64,000 bases of DNA from JBOGCH01 sp051656645. Its GTDB lineage: Bacteria > Bacteroidota > Bacteroidia > Bacteroidales > Marinifilaceae. Both the position numbers and the translations under genes were made by a program. Below the pieces are notes generated by a model that worked only from the letters and a program-made list of their open reading frames with translations, did not search any database and was not told the DNA's origin. The DNA lies in contig JBOGCH010000040.1 of NCBI GenBank assembly GCA_051656645.1, positions 186,001 through 250,000 on the forward strand, read 5' to 3'. Positions 1-8,176 of this stretch are shown in pieces. How positions within the stretch are numbered: the first letter of the stretch is position 1; every line of letters begins with the position of its first letter.

Positions 1-264
1 ATTCCCATCTCTGTAAGATCTACCGCCACCATTAAATTTTCCTCTATCTCCGTATCCTCTACTTTCACCGCTAGCAGGTCGGTTATAACTTCGCTCTTCA
101 AATCGAGAATTTCCATCTCTTGACGAAGTAAATTTCTTTGCGTATCCTCCTTCATCTTTTGAGAATCGCGGTCTACGTTCGCCACCTGAATTTCTTTCAC
201 CACTGTTTGAACGTTTATTCCATTCACCATTACCTGCTGAACGTTTTGAAAACTTATTATCCAT
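1..264 (-). CDS. N-terminal part of an Arg/Gly/Asn-rich basic protein (possibly a pseudouridine synthase)
   Basis: An open frame starts at ATG 264-262 and runs off the left edge of the window, so only 88 residues are visible. They are almost free of hydrophobic residues and rich in Arg, Gly, Ser, Asn and Glu (for example RGYGDRGKFNGGGRSYRDGN), which looks like a disordered RNA-binding extension. In Bacteroidetes such tails often precede the catalytic part of RluB-type 23S rRNA pseudouridine synthases or occur on DEAD-box helicases. No catalytic domain lies inside the window, so the function is a guess. It is divergent in style from the membrane permease gene that follows on the same strand. 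Confidence 0.55.
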   Translation of the reverse strand, partial: MDNKFSKRSAGNGEWNKRSNSGERNSGGERRPRFSKDEGGYAKKFTSSRDGNSRFEERSYNRPASGESRGYGDRGKFNGGGRSYRDGN

Positions 265-319
265 AATCACTATGTGTTATTATTTTAATCTACTAATTAA
301 TCGTGTTAAGTACACGTTA

Positions 320-1399
320 CTATTTTGGTGCGGATCTATACACAAAAACCGCCACTATCGAGAACAGTATATTAGGCAACCATACCGCTAATAACGGATT
401 CATATTTCCGTTTGTTGCAAATACTGTCGAGAACTGCATGAACAATATATAGGAAAAACTTATCAATAATCCCAATCCCAGATGCAGTCCCATTCCACCT
501 CTAATCTTACGTGAAGAGATACTTACTCCAATAATTGTCAATATAAAAGTAGCAAACGCATTTGCCCAAATTGAATATTTAGCCATTTGGAATTCTACGA
601 TATTCGAACTCCCGCGCAAACGCATCCTGTCAATATACTCCAACAATTCTGGATAGCTTAGCTGCTCCTTAATTTTCTTCGGATTCTCGGAAAATTCTGT
701 TGGTTTAAAATTTAAAAGCGTGTCCAGTTTCTTACCTGTAGTATAGTATTCCGTGTCGCCTTCAATTACTCGTTTCCTCCAATTGTGAATCACCCATCTA
801 CTACTGTCCTTATCCCATGCAATACGAGAAGATGTTAGTTTGCTAACCAAAGTATCGCCAACAAAATCCTCAATTGCAAAATCGTATCCCACATTAGACG
901 ATACGGTATAAGACGACATATAAATATAAGTACCGGGAGCTATCTGTCTGTGAATATTTAACTCTTTATTGGCATATTTTTTCCCCTTATACGTTTTCTC
1001 AAACTCATTACGCCGTTCATTAGCGTTTGGAATAACAAAAGCAGCCATTACAAGTGTAAACACAGCAATTATTGTTGCCGAAAACAAATAAGGAAACATC
1101 AATCGTCTAAAACTTATCCCCGAACTTAGTATTGCAATTATCTCACTGTCATAAGCCATTTTGGAGGTAAAAAATATTACCGAGATAAAAATAAACAAGG
1201 ACGAGAATACATTGGCAAAATAGGGTATAAAGTTTAAGTAATAATCAAAAACTATAGCACCAAGCGGAGCCTCATTCTCTAAAAACTTCTCCAAATTCTC
1301 AGACACATCAAATACAACTACAATACAAAGTATTAATGCCAATGAGAAAAAGAAAGTGCCAAGAAATTTCTTTATTATATATAAATCCAGTTTTTTCAT
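320..1399 (-). CDS. LptF/LptG-family lipopolysaccharide export permease
   Basis: The 359-residue protein has the YjgP/YjgQ layout: transmembrane segments at about residues 12-32, 55-78 and 95-120, a soluble periplasmic domain of about 160 residues, and three C-terminal segments (about 275-355). Family members form the inner-membrane part of the Lpt transporter that extracts LPS and passes it to the periplasmic bridge. The N-terminus (MKKLDLYIIKKFLGTFFFSL) is typical. It lies 29 bp downstream of tgt on the same strand, a pairing common in Bacteroidetes. I cannot decide between LptF and LptG from one copy. Confidence 0.88.
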   Translation of the reverse strand: MKKLDLYIIKKFLGTFFFSLALILCIVVVFDVSENLEKFLENEAPLGAIVFDYYLNFIPYFANVFSSLFIFISVIFFTSKMAYDSEIIAILSSGISFRRLMFPYLFSATIIAVFTLVMAAFVIPNANERRNEFEKTYKGKKYANKELNIHRQIAPGTYIYMSSYTVSSNVGYDFAIEDFVGDTLVSKLTSSRIAWDKDSSRWVIHNWRKRVIEGDTEYYTTGKKLDTLLNFKPTEFSENPKKIKEQLSYPELLEYIDRMRLRGSSNIVEFQMAKYSIWANAFATFILTIIGVSISSRKIRGGMGLHLGLGLLISFSYILFMQFSTVFATNGNMNPLLAVWLPNILFSIVAVFVYRSAPK

Positions 1400-1428
1400 A
1401 AAAACAATTGAGTCAACAGATAGTGTTA

Positions 1429-2562
1429 TTACAATCTACGCATTACGCGTTTCACTGTTATATCTTTCCACTCCGCGAAATCCCCCGCCATGATATGTTT
1501 TCTTGCTTCACGTACTAACCATAAATAAAAAGACAAATTATGAATAGAACATATTTGTATGCCTAGCACTTCATCACATTTAATTAAATGGCGTAAGTAA
1601 GCCTTTGAATAATCAGTATCCACATAGCTTAACGCCATCGGATCTATTGGAGAAAAGTCTCTCTCCCACTTCTTATTCTTTATATTTATAATTCCTTCAG
1701 TTGTAAATATCATACCGTTACGCCCATTACGCGTTGGCATTACACAGTCAAACATATCAACACCTAAGGCAATTGCTTCTAAAATATTCTCAGGAGTACC
1801 AACACCCATCAAATAACGAGGTTTTTCCTGAGGTAATATCGCATTTACAACCTCAATCATTGCATACATGTCCTCGGCAGCCTCTCCTACGGCCAATCCG
1901 CCAATGGCATAACCAGCTCTATCAAGAGACGTTGCATACTCCGCAGCCTGTGCACGCAAATCCTTGTATACACATCCTTGAACTATAGGAAATAAATTTT
2001 GCTCATATCCATACAAATCCTCAGTTTCGTCAAAACGTTTTACGCATCTATCTAACCAACGCTGAGTAAGTGCCAGTGAGTTCTTTGCATACTTATAATC
2101 ACTTGTTCCTGGGGGACACTCATCAAATGCCATAATGATATCAGCACCAATTTTTCGCTGAATATCCATTACATTCTCCGGTGTGAATAAATGCTTCGAT
2201 CCATCAATGTGCGATCTAAACAAGACTCCTTCTTCCGTAATTTTACGCCCTGTATCCGTCAATGAAAACACTTGGAAGCCGCCACTATCTGTTAGTATAG
2301 GTCTATCCCAACCATTAAACTTATGCAGTCCACCAGCTTCGTTAATAATATCCGTTCCCGGACGTAAATATAAATGATAGGTATTACCTAGAATAATCTC
2401 TGCGTTAATATCGTTTTTTAACTCCCTGGCATGAACCGCTTTCACAGTTCCCAATGTCCCTACAGGCATAAAAATTGGAGTTTGTATCTCTCCATGATCC
2501 GTTGTCAACACACCACATCTGGCATCACTATGTTTATCTCTGCCTAAAACTTTATATTGCAT
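1429..2562 (-). CDS. tgt: Queuine tRNA-ribosyltransferase (tRNA-guanine transglycosylase)
   Basis: The 377-residue enzyme exchanges guanine 34 of tRNA-Asp, Asn, His and Tyr for the queuosine precursor. Signature blocks are visible: LTDSGGFQVFSL with the general-base Asp, GGLAVGE in the substrate pocket, and GVDMFDCVMPTRNGR with the nucleophilic Asp. The zinc-binding Cys-x-Cys-xx-Cys stretch of the enterobacterial enzyme is replaced near residue 310 by DPMALSYVDTDYSKAYLRHL, while the later His (IHNLSFYL) remains. From memory this loss is usual in Bacteroidetes. queD, from the same queuosine pathway, lies 0.7 kb away on the other strand. Confidence 0.96.
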   Translation of the reverse strand: MQYKVLGRDKHSDARCGVLTTDHGEIQTPIFMPVGTLGTVKAVHARELKNDINAEIILGNTYHLYLRPGTDIINEAGGLHKFNGWDRPILTDSGGFQVFSLTDTGRKITEEGVLFRSHIDGSKHLFTPENVMDIQRKIGADIIMAFDECPPGTSDYKYAKNSLALTQRWLDRCVKRFDETEDLYGYEQNLFPIVQGCVYKDLRAQAAEYATSLDRAGYAIGGLAVGEAAEDMYAMIEVVNAILPQEKPRYLMGVGTPENILEAIALGVDMFDCVMPTRNGRNGMIFTTEGIINIKNKKWERDFSPIDPMALSYVDTDYSKAYLRHLIKCDEVLGIQICSIHNLSFYLWLVREARKHIMAGDFAEWKDITVKRVMRRL

Positions 2563-2683
2563 AAACTAAAATAACTATTTATCTGTTTTTTCGTTTTGTC
2601 ATTCATACATTACTTGCCTAATGTATATTCACGCGCAAAGATAGTGCTTTTATATAGAATAATCGGATTTTATCACAACAAAC

Positions 2684-3172
2684 TTAACGTTTCTCTATAT
2701 CCGCATAATTTCCTCCTATATAATTTACCAACTTTATGGGCGATAATTTAGCTTGCAATCCTCTAACTCCTGCACTAACATACACAAATTCAAAATCCTT
2801 AATACACTCGTCAATATAGGTATCAAATCTCTTTTTCATTCCTATCGGCGAACAACCTCCACGTATATAGCCGGTAACAGACAATAAATCCTTCATGGGC
2901 AACATTTCTACATGTTTATTTCCACTACATTTGGCTATTTTTTTCAAATCTAATTCGGCATCGGCAGCTATTATACATACCAAATAGCTCGTTTTATCGC
3001 CTTTTACTATTAAAGTTTTATACACTTGTTTCACATTCTCTCCCAATTGTTCGGCCACATGTACTGCCGATAAATTAGACTCATCTACAACATAAGGCAC
3101 CAACTCATACGGAATATGTGCCGCATCCAATAAACGCGCGACATTCGTTTTTGGCAATTTTGCTTTTCCCAT
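2684..3172 (-). CDS. ybaK: YbaK-type aminoacyl-tRNA deacylase (Cys-tRNA(Pro) editing)
   Basis: The protein matches the YbaK/ProX editing family: it opens KLPKTNVARLLDAAHIPYEL, has the central VYKTLIVKGDKTSYLVCI block and ends with GGCSPIGMKKRFDTYIDE, whose Gly-Gly-x-Ser-Pro loop holds the aminoacyl group. Family members hydrolyse Cys mischarged on tRNA-Pro in trans to prolyl-tRNA synthetase. I chose ATG 3172 (MGKAKLPK), giving 162 residues. An upstream in-frame ATG at 3208 would add twelve hydrophobic residues that the family lacks. Confidence 0.9.
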   Translation of the reverse strand: MGKAKLPKTNVARLLDAAHIPYELVPYVVDESNLSAVHVAEQLGENVKQVYKTLIVKGDKTSYLVCIIAADAELDLKKIAKCSGNKHVEMLPMKDLLSVTGYIRGGCSPIGMKKRFDTYIDECIKDFEFVYVSAGVRGLQAKLSPIKLVNYIGGNYADIEKR

Positions 3173-3238
3173 ATATAAAATTCCATTAAAACAAACGAAG
3201 ATAACCATTTATACAAATAATTCCATCATTTAAAATCA

Positions 3239-3269
3239 TTTGTTTACACCTATATATACTCTATATTTG
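3239..3269 (+). promoter_or_regulatory. Bacteroidetes-type promoter for queD
   Basis: TTTG at 3239-3242 is followed after exactly 19 bases by TATATTTG at 3262-3269, which matches the Bacteroidetes primary-sigma consensus TTTG-N19-TAnnTTTG. The queD start codon is 27 bases further on. Confidence 0.75.
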
Positions 3270-3295
3270 CATTTTCAATTTTAAATAACATTTTC

Positions 3296-3829
3296 ATGAT
3301 TATACGAAAACTATACCGTTTTGAAGGTGCGCACCGTGTTCGCTCATGCTCATCTGTGTACTGCAGAGACAACATTCATGGACACTCTTACATTGTAGAA
3401 GTTTTTATCACATCGGACAAGTTGGACAATGGATGTATGGTCCTTGACTTTGGATTACTGAAACCTGTAAAAGAATTTATTGAATCATTCGACCATGCTT
3501 ATAGCCTATGGGATAAAGAGGAAACTGTTGTAAAAGAAGCCATCCGTATAATTAATCCGCGCCATGTGGAAATGCCCATCTCTCCATCGTCAGAGGGATT
3601 TGCTCTTCTATTTTTTTACGTCATTGATCAAATTATAGCTTCAATTCCTCGAAACAACGGCGAGGGTGACGTACGCCTACATGCGATACGTGTACATGAA
3701 ACAGCAACAGGGTATGCTGAAGCCCATAGAGAGGATTTAAAGTGGATAGATTTTAATATTAATCAAATAAAATTCAGCAAGGACATTGTGGATACGTGGA
3801 GTGCTTTTAACACTATTAATTACCAATAA
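3296..3829 (+). CDS. queD: 6-carboxy-5,6,7,8-tetrahydropterin synthase family protein (QueD)
   Basis: The 177-residue protein belongs to the 6-pyruvoyl-tetrahydropterin synthase fold, which converts dihydroneopterin triphosphate to carboxytetrahydropterin for 7-deazaguanine (queuosine) synthesis. Zinc ligands are visible as FEGAHRV and HGHSY, the catalytic Cys is in SVYCRDNIHGHSY, the general-base Asp-His pair in SFDHAYSLWD, and the pterin-anchoring Glu in the late VHETATGYAEA stretch. It is longer than the roughly 120-residue E. coli enzyme because of insertions before the C-terminal strand. It is monocistronic, with its own promoter just upstream, and fits functionally with tgt on the opposite strand. 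Confidence 0.88.
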   Translation: MIIRKLYRFEGAHRVRSCSSVYCRDNIHGHSYIVEVFITSDKLDNGCMVLDFGLLKPVKEFIESFDHAYSLWDKEETVVKEAIRIINPRHVEMPISPSSEGFALLFFYVIDQIIASIPRNNGEGDVRLHAIRVHETATGYAEAHREDLKWIDFNINQIKFSKDIVDTWSAFNTINYQ

Positions 3830-3930
3830 ACCGTTTCGCTACAAACTACAGCGGAATATATAGTTTGTAGTGAAACATGCCCATACCTCTATACGTTTTT
3901 AAGGAAACAATTAACTTCGAGGTTTTAATT

Positions 3931-4386
3931 ATGGTAACATCAATAGATCATATAGCAATAACAGTTGCCGATTTGGAAAGATCGGTTCACTTCTATAAAA
4001 ACATATTAGGTTTTACATACCGCGGCTCCGTTATAAAACAAGGAAATGAGATTGACGGATACTTTCAGTCAAAAGGTTGTGTTATTAACGTTGGTTTTCT
4101 AACTTTTGATGACGATCCAATCTCTCAGCCTATAATAGAACTAATTGAGTTTAGAAATCCTAAACTAAAAGAGGTAACAGACGATCCAAACATATTAGGA
4201 GCTACTAAATTCTGCTTCCTTACAGACAATTTGGAAGAATTTGTCAAAGGACTAAATCAAATGGGTATCTCATACATAAAAAGACAAGAGTTTTACGACC
4301 TACGCGTAAACTCCTATACACAAAGTGATGCCGTTTGTCTCCGTGATCCTGACGGGTATATTATAGAAATGCGAGCTACTCACTAA
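3931..4386 (+). CDS. Glyoxalase/VOC-superfamily protein
   Basis: This vicinal-oxygen-chelate protein carries two beta-alpha-beta-beta-beta modules: SIDHIAITVADLERSVHFYK at the start and CLRDPDGYIIEMRA at the end. His near residue 6 and Glu in the final strand sit where metal ligands of glyoxalase I or methylmalonyl-CoA epimerase lie. The central part (IIELIEFRNPK) gives a third possible ligand. ATG 3931 begins directly at the first strand and is preferred; an upstream in-frame ATG at 3877 would add an unrelated 18-residue leader. The substrate cannot be told; lyase or dioxygenase are both possible. Confidence 0.75.
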   Translation: MVTSIDHIAITVADLERSVHFYKNILGFTYRGSVIKQGNEIDGYFQSKGCVINVGFLTFDDDPISQPIIELIEFRNPKLKEVTDDPNILGATKFCFLTDNLEEFVKGLNQMGISYIKRQEFYDLRVNSYTQSDAVCLRDPDGYIIEMRATH

Positions 4387-4394
4387 TAGTTTGC

Positions 4395-4478
4395 ATTAAA
4401 CATAGACAAAACAATATCCCCATTTAGCAACTAAGAGCATAATTGCTAAATGGGGATATTGTTTTGTCTATGTTTAAT
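4395..4478. repeat. Perfect 36-bp inverted repeat with 12-base loop
   Basis: Arm 4395-4430 and arm 4443-4478 are exact reverse complements over 36 bases, separated by the loop CTAAGAGCATAA. It starts nine bases after the VOC gene stop. The stem is far longer than ordinary terminators and lacks a clean terminal T-run, so it may be a miniature mobile element or an extended hairpin terminator. Confidence 0.9.
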
Positions 4479-4784
4479 ACTTTTATAGTGTCCATTTCCA
4501 AACACCCTCTCCCTACTATCTATATCCCACGGATATCCCATCTATATCCCATAGATATCTCCTAAAGAGATATAGAAAAAGAATAGATAGCGTGACTCCA
4601 CCACACTTAAGTCGAAAACAAGCTATTACAATCAAGAAATAACTCAATGTACTACACATACTAAATAAAACCGTGAATACATTGTTACATATTAGAATAT
4701 CCCCACTAAAAAATTTTCAGTCTACAATAAACCTTTTGAAAGTATGAGAGTCTAAGAGATAAATAACATTTAAAACACAACGAC
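4479..4784. other. Intergenic stretch with ATATCCCA repeats
   Basis: No gene is seen here. Between 4515 and 4588 the sequence is built from short related units (CTATATCCCA, GGATATCCCA, ATAGATATC, GATATAG) that can fold back on each other. The rest is plain AT-rich DNA leading to the next start codon. Confidence 0.5.
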
Positions 4785-5237
4785 ATGAGAACTTTATTTT
4801 TAATTTTAGTATTCAGTTTATCAGCAACACTTTCTTTCGCACAACAAGGACAAGGTAGAGGTCAAGGACGCGGACAAGGACAAGGTCAGGGACAAGAACA
4901 AAGAGAGCGACTTACACCAGAGCAAATGGCGACAAAAAGATTAGAACGCCTTAAAACAGAATTAAATCTTACCGATAAACAACAAAACCAAGTAAAAGAA
5001 CTTATGCAAAAGCAACAAGAGCAAATGCAAGAGTTAAGAAAAGAAGAAGCTGAGAACAGAAGAGAGGCTATGCAAAAAATTCGTACAGACTACGATGCTC
5101 AGATGAAAAAAATACTTACTACCGAACAATATAAAAAATACACTGAGTTGCAAGAGCAACAAAAAAAACAAATGCAAAACAACGGACAAAGAGGTCCACG
5201 AGGACCACGTCCGGGCGGACAAGGAAATGCTAAGTAA
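4785..5237 (+). CDS. Exported Gln/Gly-rich protein, Spy/CpxP-like (DUF4890 type)
   Basis: The 150-residue product has a clear signal peptide (MRTLFLILVFSLSATLSFAQ, cleavage after about residue 19), then a low-complexity QGQGRGQGRGQ stretch, then an amphipathic helical region with two LTxxQ-like turns (LTPEQMA near 39 and LTDKQQNQVKEL near 58, plus LTTEQYKKY near 110). Such Spy-like proteins are small periplasmic chaperones or metal and envelope-stress proteins. The tail is again Gly/Pro/Arg-rich. The gene stands alone and is followed by a strong terminator. Function is inferred from architecture only. Confidence 0.75.
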   Translation: MRTLFLILVFSLSATLSFAQQGQGRGQGRGQGQGQGQEQRERLTPEQMATKRLERLKTELNLTDKQQNQVKELMQKQQEQMQELRKEEAENRREAMQKIRTDYDAQMKKILTTEQYKKYTELQEQQKKQMQNNGQRGPRGPRPGGQGNAK

Positions 5238-5308
5238 TTATTAGTTATAGCACCTTTGCCTGAGTTTGGTATTCAAATATCGGACTCAGGTATTAGCCAC
5301 GAAACATA

Positions 5309-5350
5309 AAAAAAGCGTATTTGCTGTCGAATCAACAAATACGCTTTTTT
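5309..5350. terminator. Bidirectional rho-independent terminator
   Basis: Arms AAAAAAGCGTATTTG (5309-5323) and CAAATACGCTTTTTT (5336-5350) are perfectly complementary, with an A-run on one side and a T-run on the other. They can serve both the upstream plus-strand gene and the minus-strand ROK gene. Confidence 0.85.
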
Positions 5351-5372
5351 CATCATTTACAACAATATCCTA

Positions 5373-6599
5373 TTAATTGATATTTAATATTTGAGCTCGT
5401 ACTAACATTGCAGCACCAATACACGAAGAGCTATCACCAAGTTTTGATAACTTAAACGTAGTATCTTTACTAACTAAACTTAATGAGTACTTGTTAATTG
5501 CCGTTTTAAGCGGTAACATTAAATAGTCACCAACTTGTGAAAGAACACCACCTACAACAACTAACTCAGGATTAAATAGATTTATCAACACGCCAATACC
5601 TCTACCCATTTTTTCAGCCAATTCGGATATAAGCGTAATTGATAAAACATCGTCATTATTAGCAGCGGAGATAATATCTCTCAACATCACGGACTCACCC
5701 TTATGATGCTTCACTGATAACAATGAGCTTTCGCCTTGCGATATTCTGTTATTAAACAAAGACTCAAGCGCTACACCCGAAGCTTCGGTTTCAATACATC
5801 CTTTTTTTCCACAATGACACATCATTTCGTTATCAAATAATGGAATATGTCCAAATTCTCCTGCAAACCCACTTTTCCCGTAGTATAAGCGATCTTCAAG
5901 TAACATACCAATACCTACCCCTCTGCCAATATTCAACATTAGTACATTATGCTCATCCTTAACAACACCAAAACATTTCTCCGCGTAAACCATAGCACGG
6001 CTATCATTTTCTAAATGAATTGGTATATTAAAACGATCTCGGAACACCTCATATAGCGGCTTATCGTCAAAATTAAAATAAGTGTAACTATGTCCTTTGG
6101 CCGAATCTATACGCCCTGTCATACTTACTCCTATTCCTAATATTGCTTCGCGTTTAACCTCTAATGAGTTTATATAAGAGTCTAAGGTATCCAAAACATA
6201 AGCTAATGTTTCGGGATTGTTTTGGAGTTTAAAATCAGGAATTGTATGTTCGTGTTTTACTTCACCCTTAAAGTTTATCAACACAAAGTTTATTCCATGA
6301 CGCATTATGTCCATCCCGACAAAATAATTCACCTCAGCACTCAATCCAAATATATTAGGTCTTCGGCCACCGGCAGTTTCAATTTTTCCATAATCCATCA
6401 GGTAGCCATCTTCTCGTAATTCTGTTACCAGTTTAGTTACAGTTGGCACACTAACGTTAAGCTCATGTGCAAGATCGGCGATGGTTGCTTCGTCAAAACG
6501 AGCAAAATGCGCTAAAATATCTTTTTTTAACAAGCAAGACTTATATTCGGCCCCGCTGCTCTTGTGTGTTTCAAATTTAAGTATGTTCGTAAAATTCAT
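5373..6599 (-). CDS. ROK-family transcriptional repressor (NagC/XylR-like)
   Basis: The 408-residue protein has an N-terminal winged-helix (about residues 28-80; ATIADLAHELNVSVPTVTKL) fused to a ROK sugar-kinase-like domain. The ROK signature is present as GRGVGIGMLLEDRLYYGKSGFAGEFGHI in shortened form here (GxGVGxG...GxAGEFGH) followed by the zinc site CHCGKKGCIE. It therefore probably binds a sugar or phosphosugar and represses carbohydrate genes. The target operon is not evident, since neighbours are the Rnf operon on the opposite strand and an exported protein. An Asp-rich kinase active site is partly kept (LENDSRA), so sugar binding is likely. Confidence 0.88.
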   Translation of the reverse strand: MNFTNILKFETHKSSGAEYKSCLLKKDILAHFARFDEATIADLAHELNVSVPTVTKLVTELREDGYLMDYGKIETAGGRRPNIFGLSAEVNYFVGMDIMRHGINFVLINFKGEVKHEHTIPDFKLQNNPETLAYVLDTLDSYINSLEVKREAILGIGVSMTGRIDSAKGHSYTYFNFDDKPLYEVFRDRFNIPIHLENDSRAMVYAEKCFGVVKDEHNVLMLNIGRGVGIGMLLEDRLYYGKSGFAGEFGHIPLFDNEMMCHCGKKGCIETEASGVALESLFNNRISQGESSLLSVKHHKGESVMLRDIISAANNDDVLSITLISELAEKMGRGIGVLINLFNPELVVVGGVLSQVGDYLMLPLKTAINKYSLSLVSKDTTFKLSKLGDSSSCIGAAMLVRAQILNIN

Positions 6600-6741
6600 T
6601 TTTGTTTAATTTTAATTAATTAGACTATCTGCAATCACAAAATTAATGAAATTTAAATACGAAACCTAATTTAAGGTTTTTTTAATACAAAACATATTTT
6701 TAAAATTTAAGCAAGTACCGTTATTTTTATACGGAAAATCC

Positions 6742-6770
6742 TTTGTTTGTAAGTATAAATGTTAACTTTG
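6742..6770 (+). promoter_or_regulatory. Candidate promoter of the rseC-rnf operon
   Basis: TTTG at 6742-6745 and TAACTTTG at 6763-6770 resemble the Bacteroidetes -33/-7 pair, with a spacing of 17 instead of 19. The first gene begins 24 bases downstream. Confidence 0.45.
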
Positions 6771-6794
6771 CCCGTATCTGAATAGAAAATTGTT

Positions 6795-7223
6795 ATGACA
6801 AACGCTAGTAAAATATATCATAATGGTACTATAAGTACAATAACTGATAATAAAATAGATATACTTATTGAAACTAAAGCTGCATGTTCTGGCTGTCATG
6901 CTAAGGATGCTTGCGGAATTTCCTCCGAAATGAAGAATAAGATTATAACTATACAGCCGCCAATAGGCCATTCCTACAAAGTCGGGGAAAGCGTAGTGAT
7001 TGAAGGCCGATTAAGCGATGGGCTTTATTCTGTTTTACTTGCTTATATTCTGCCAACATTATTAATTATTTTAACATTAGTAATTGCAACTTTATTAAAA
7101 ATATCCGAAATATATGCTGCGTTTTATTCATTATTAATTATCGCACTCTATTTCACCGCACTATTCCTATTAAAAAAACGTATCGGGAAACGCATAGATT
7201 TTAAAATTACAAAAACAAATTGA
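6795..7223 (+). CDS. rseC: RseC/SoxR-reducing-system family membrane protein
   Basis: The 142-residue protein has an N-terminal soluble part with four cysteines in the arrangement CSGCHAKDAC (about residues 36-45), then two membrane segments (about 78-100 and 108-128), then a basic tail. This is the RseC layout. In proteobacteria RseC modulates sigma-E or, with Rnf-like RsxABCDGE, keeps SoxR reduced. In Bacteroidetes it is the usual first gene of the rnf operon, as here, 55 bp before rnfB. It may help assemble or redox-tune the complex. Confidence 0.85.
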   Translation: MTNASKIYHNGTISTITDNKIDILIETKAACSGCHAKDACGISSEMKNKIITIQPPIGHSYKVGESVVIEGRLSDGLYSVLLAYILPTLLIILTLVIATLLKISEIYAAFYSLLIIALYFTALFLLKKRIGKRIDFKITKTN

Positions 7224-7278
7224 TATATAAATAAAGATTTTTAACAATGTGATGTATGTCGCAAATTAAGAGGAAAGT

Positions 7279-8127
7279 ATGAGTTCTATTTTAGTAACAG
7301 TGATTTCTTTGTGCGCAATTGGTGTCACGGCAGCCGTGATTCTCTACATTGTAGCACAAAAATTTAAGGTTGAAGAAGATCCACGTATTGATATTGTGGA
7401 GGAGTTATTGCCAGGAGCGAATTGCGGTGGATGCGGATTTCCGGGTTGTCGCGGTTTTGCAGAAGGTGTTGTAAAGGCTGAGGACATGGAAGGACTATTA
7501 TGTCCTGTGGGTGGATCGGACACAATGAGTAAAATTGCACAAGCTTTAGGGCGCGAAGCAACAGCTGCAGCACCTAAAACAGCAGTTGTGAGATGTAACG
7601 GTAATTGTGAGAACCGACCAAGAACGAGTGTCTATGACGGAGCTCAAAGTTGCGCCATTCAGCATTCTCTTTATGTTGGGGAAACTGCTTGTGCCTACGG
7701 GTGTTTAGGATGTGGTGATTGTGTAACAGCTTGTGCTTTTGACGCAATACACATGGATGACACGACGGGACTACCAGTAGTTGATGACGCAAAATGCGTT
7801 GCATGTGGAGCCTGCGTTAAGGCATGTCCTCGTAATATCATCGAACTACGTAACAAGGGGCCAAAAGATCGCCGAGTATATGTGTCGTGTATTAATAAGG
7901 ACAAAGGGGCTATGGCAAGAAAAGCATGTAGTGTTGCATGTATTGCATGTACAAAATGTAAACAAGAATGTCCGTTTGAAGCTATTACAATAGAAAATAA
8001 TTTGGCATATATTGATTATACAAAATGTCGCCTGTGTAGAAAATGCGTCTCTGTATGCCCAACGAAGGCAATACATGAAATAAATTTTCCTCCGCGCAAA
8101 TTAGATGATGCGCAAACTAAAGCTTAA
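7279..8127 (+). CDS. rnfB: Rnf complex subunit B (multi-cluster ferredoxin)
   Basis: The 282-residue subunit starts with one membrane anchor (about residues 4-25), followed by the four-cysteine 4Fe-4S motif of RnfB (GANCGGCGFPGCRGF...LLC) and several ferredoxin motifs: CLGCGDCVTAC, CVACGACVKAC, CIACTKCKQEC and CRLCRKCVSVC. It takes electrons from reduced ferredoxin and hands them to the rest of the complex. It is second in the rseC-rnfBCDGEA operon. The C-terminal domain with two extra clusters makes it longer than the roughly 190-residue E. coli RsxB, as in anaerobes. Confidence 0.97.
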   Translation: MSSILVTVISLCAIGVTAAVILYIVAQKFKVEEDPRIDIVEELLPGANCGGCGFPGCRGFAEGVVKAEDMEGLLCPVGGSDTMSKIAQALGREATAAAPKTAVVRCNGNCENRPRTSVYDGAQSCAIQHSLYVGETACAYGCLGCGDCVTACAFDAIHMDDTTGLPVVDDAKCVACGACVKACPRNIIELRNKGPKDRRVYVSCINKDKGAMARKACSVACIACTKCKQECPFEAITIENNLAYIDYTKCRLCRKCVSVCPTKAIHEINFPPRKLDDAQTKA

Positions 8128-8176
8128 TAAACTTAAGGACATTGATTTTATTCAATGTAGATGTTTAATGTAAAAA

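Noticed and set aside
4500..4600. CRISPR or integron-like array from ATATCCCA repeats
   Set aside because: Units are short, irregular and lack constant spacing.
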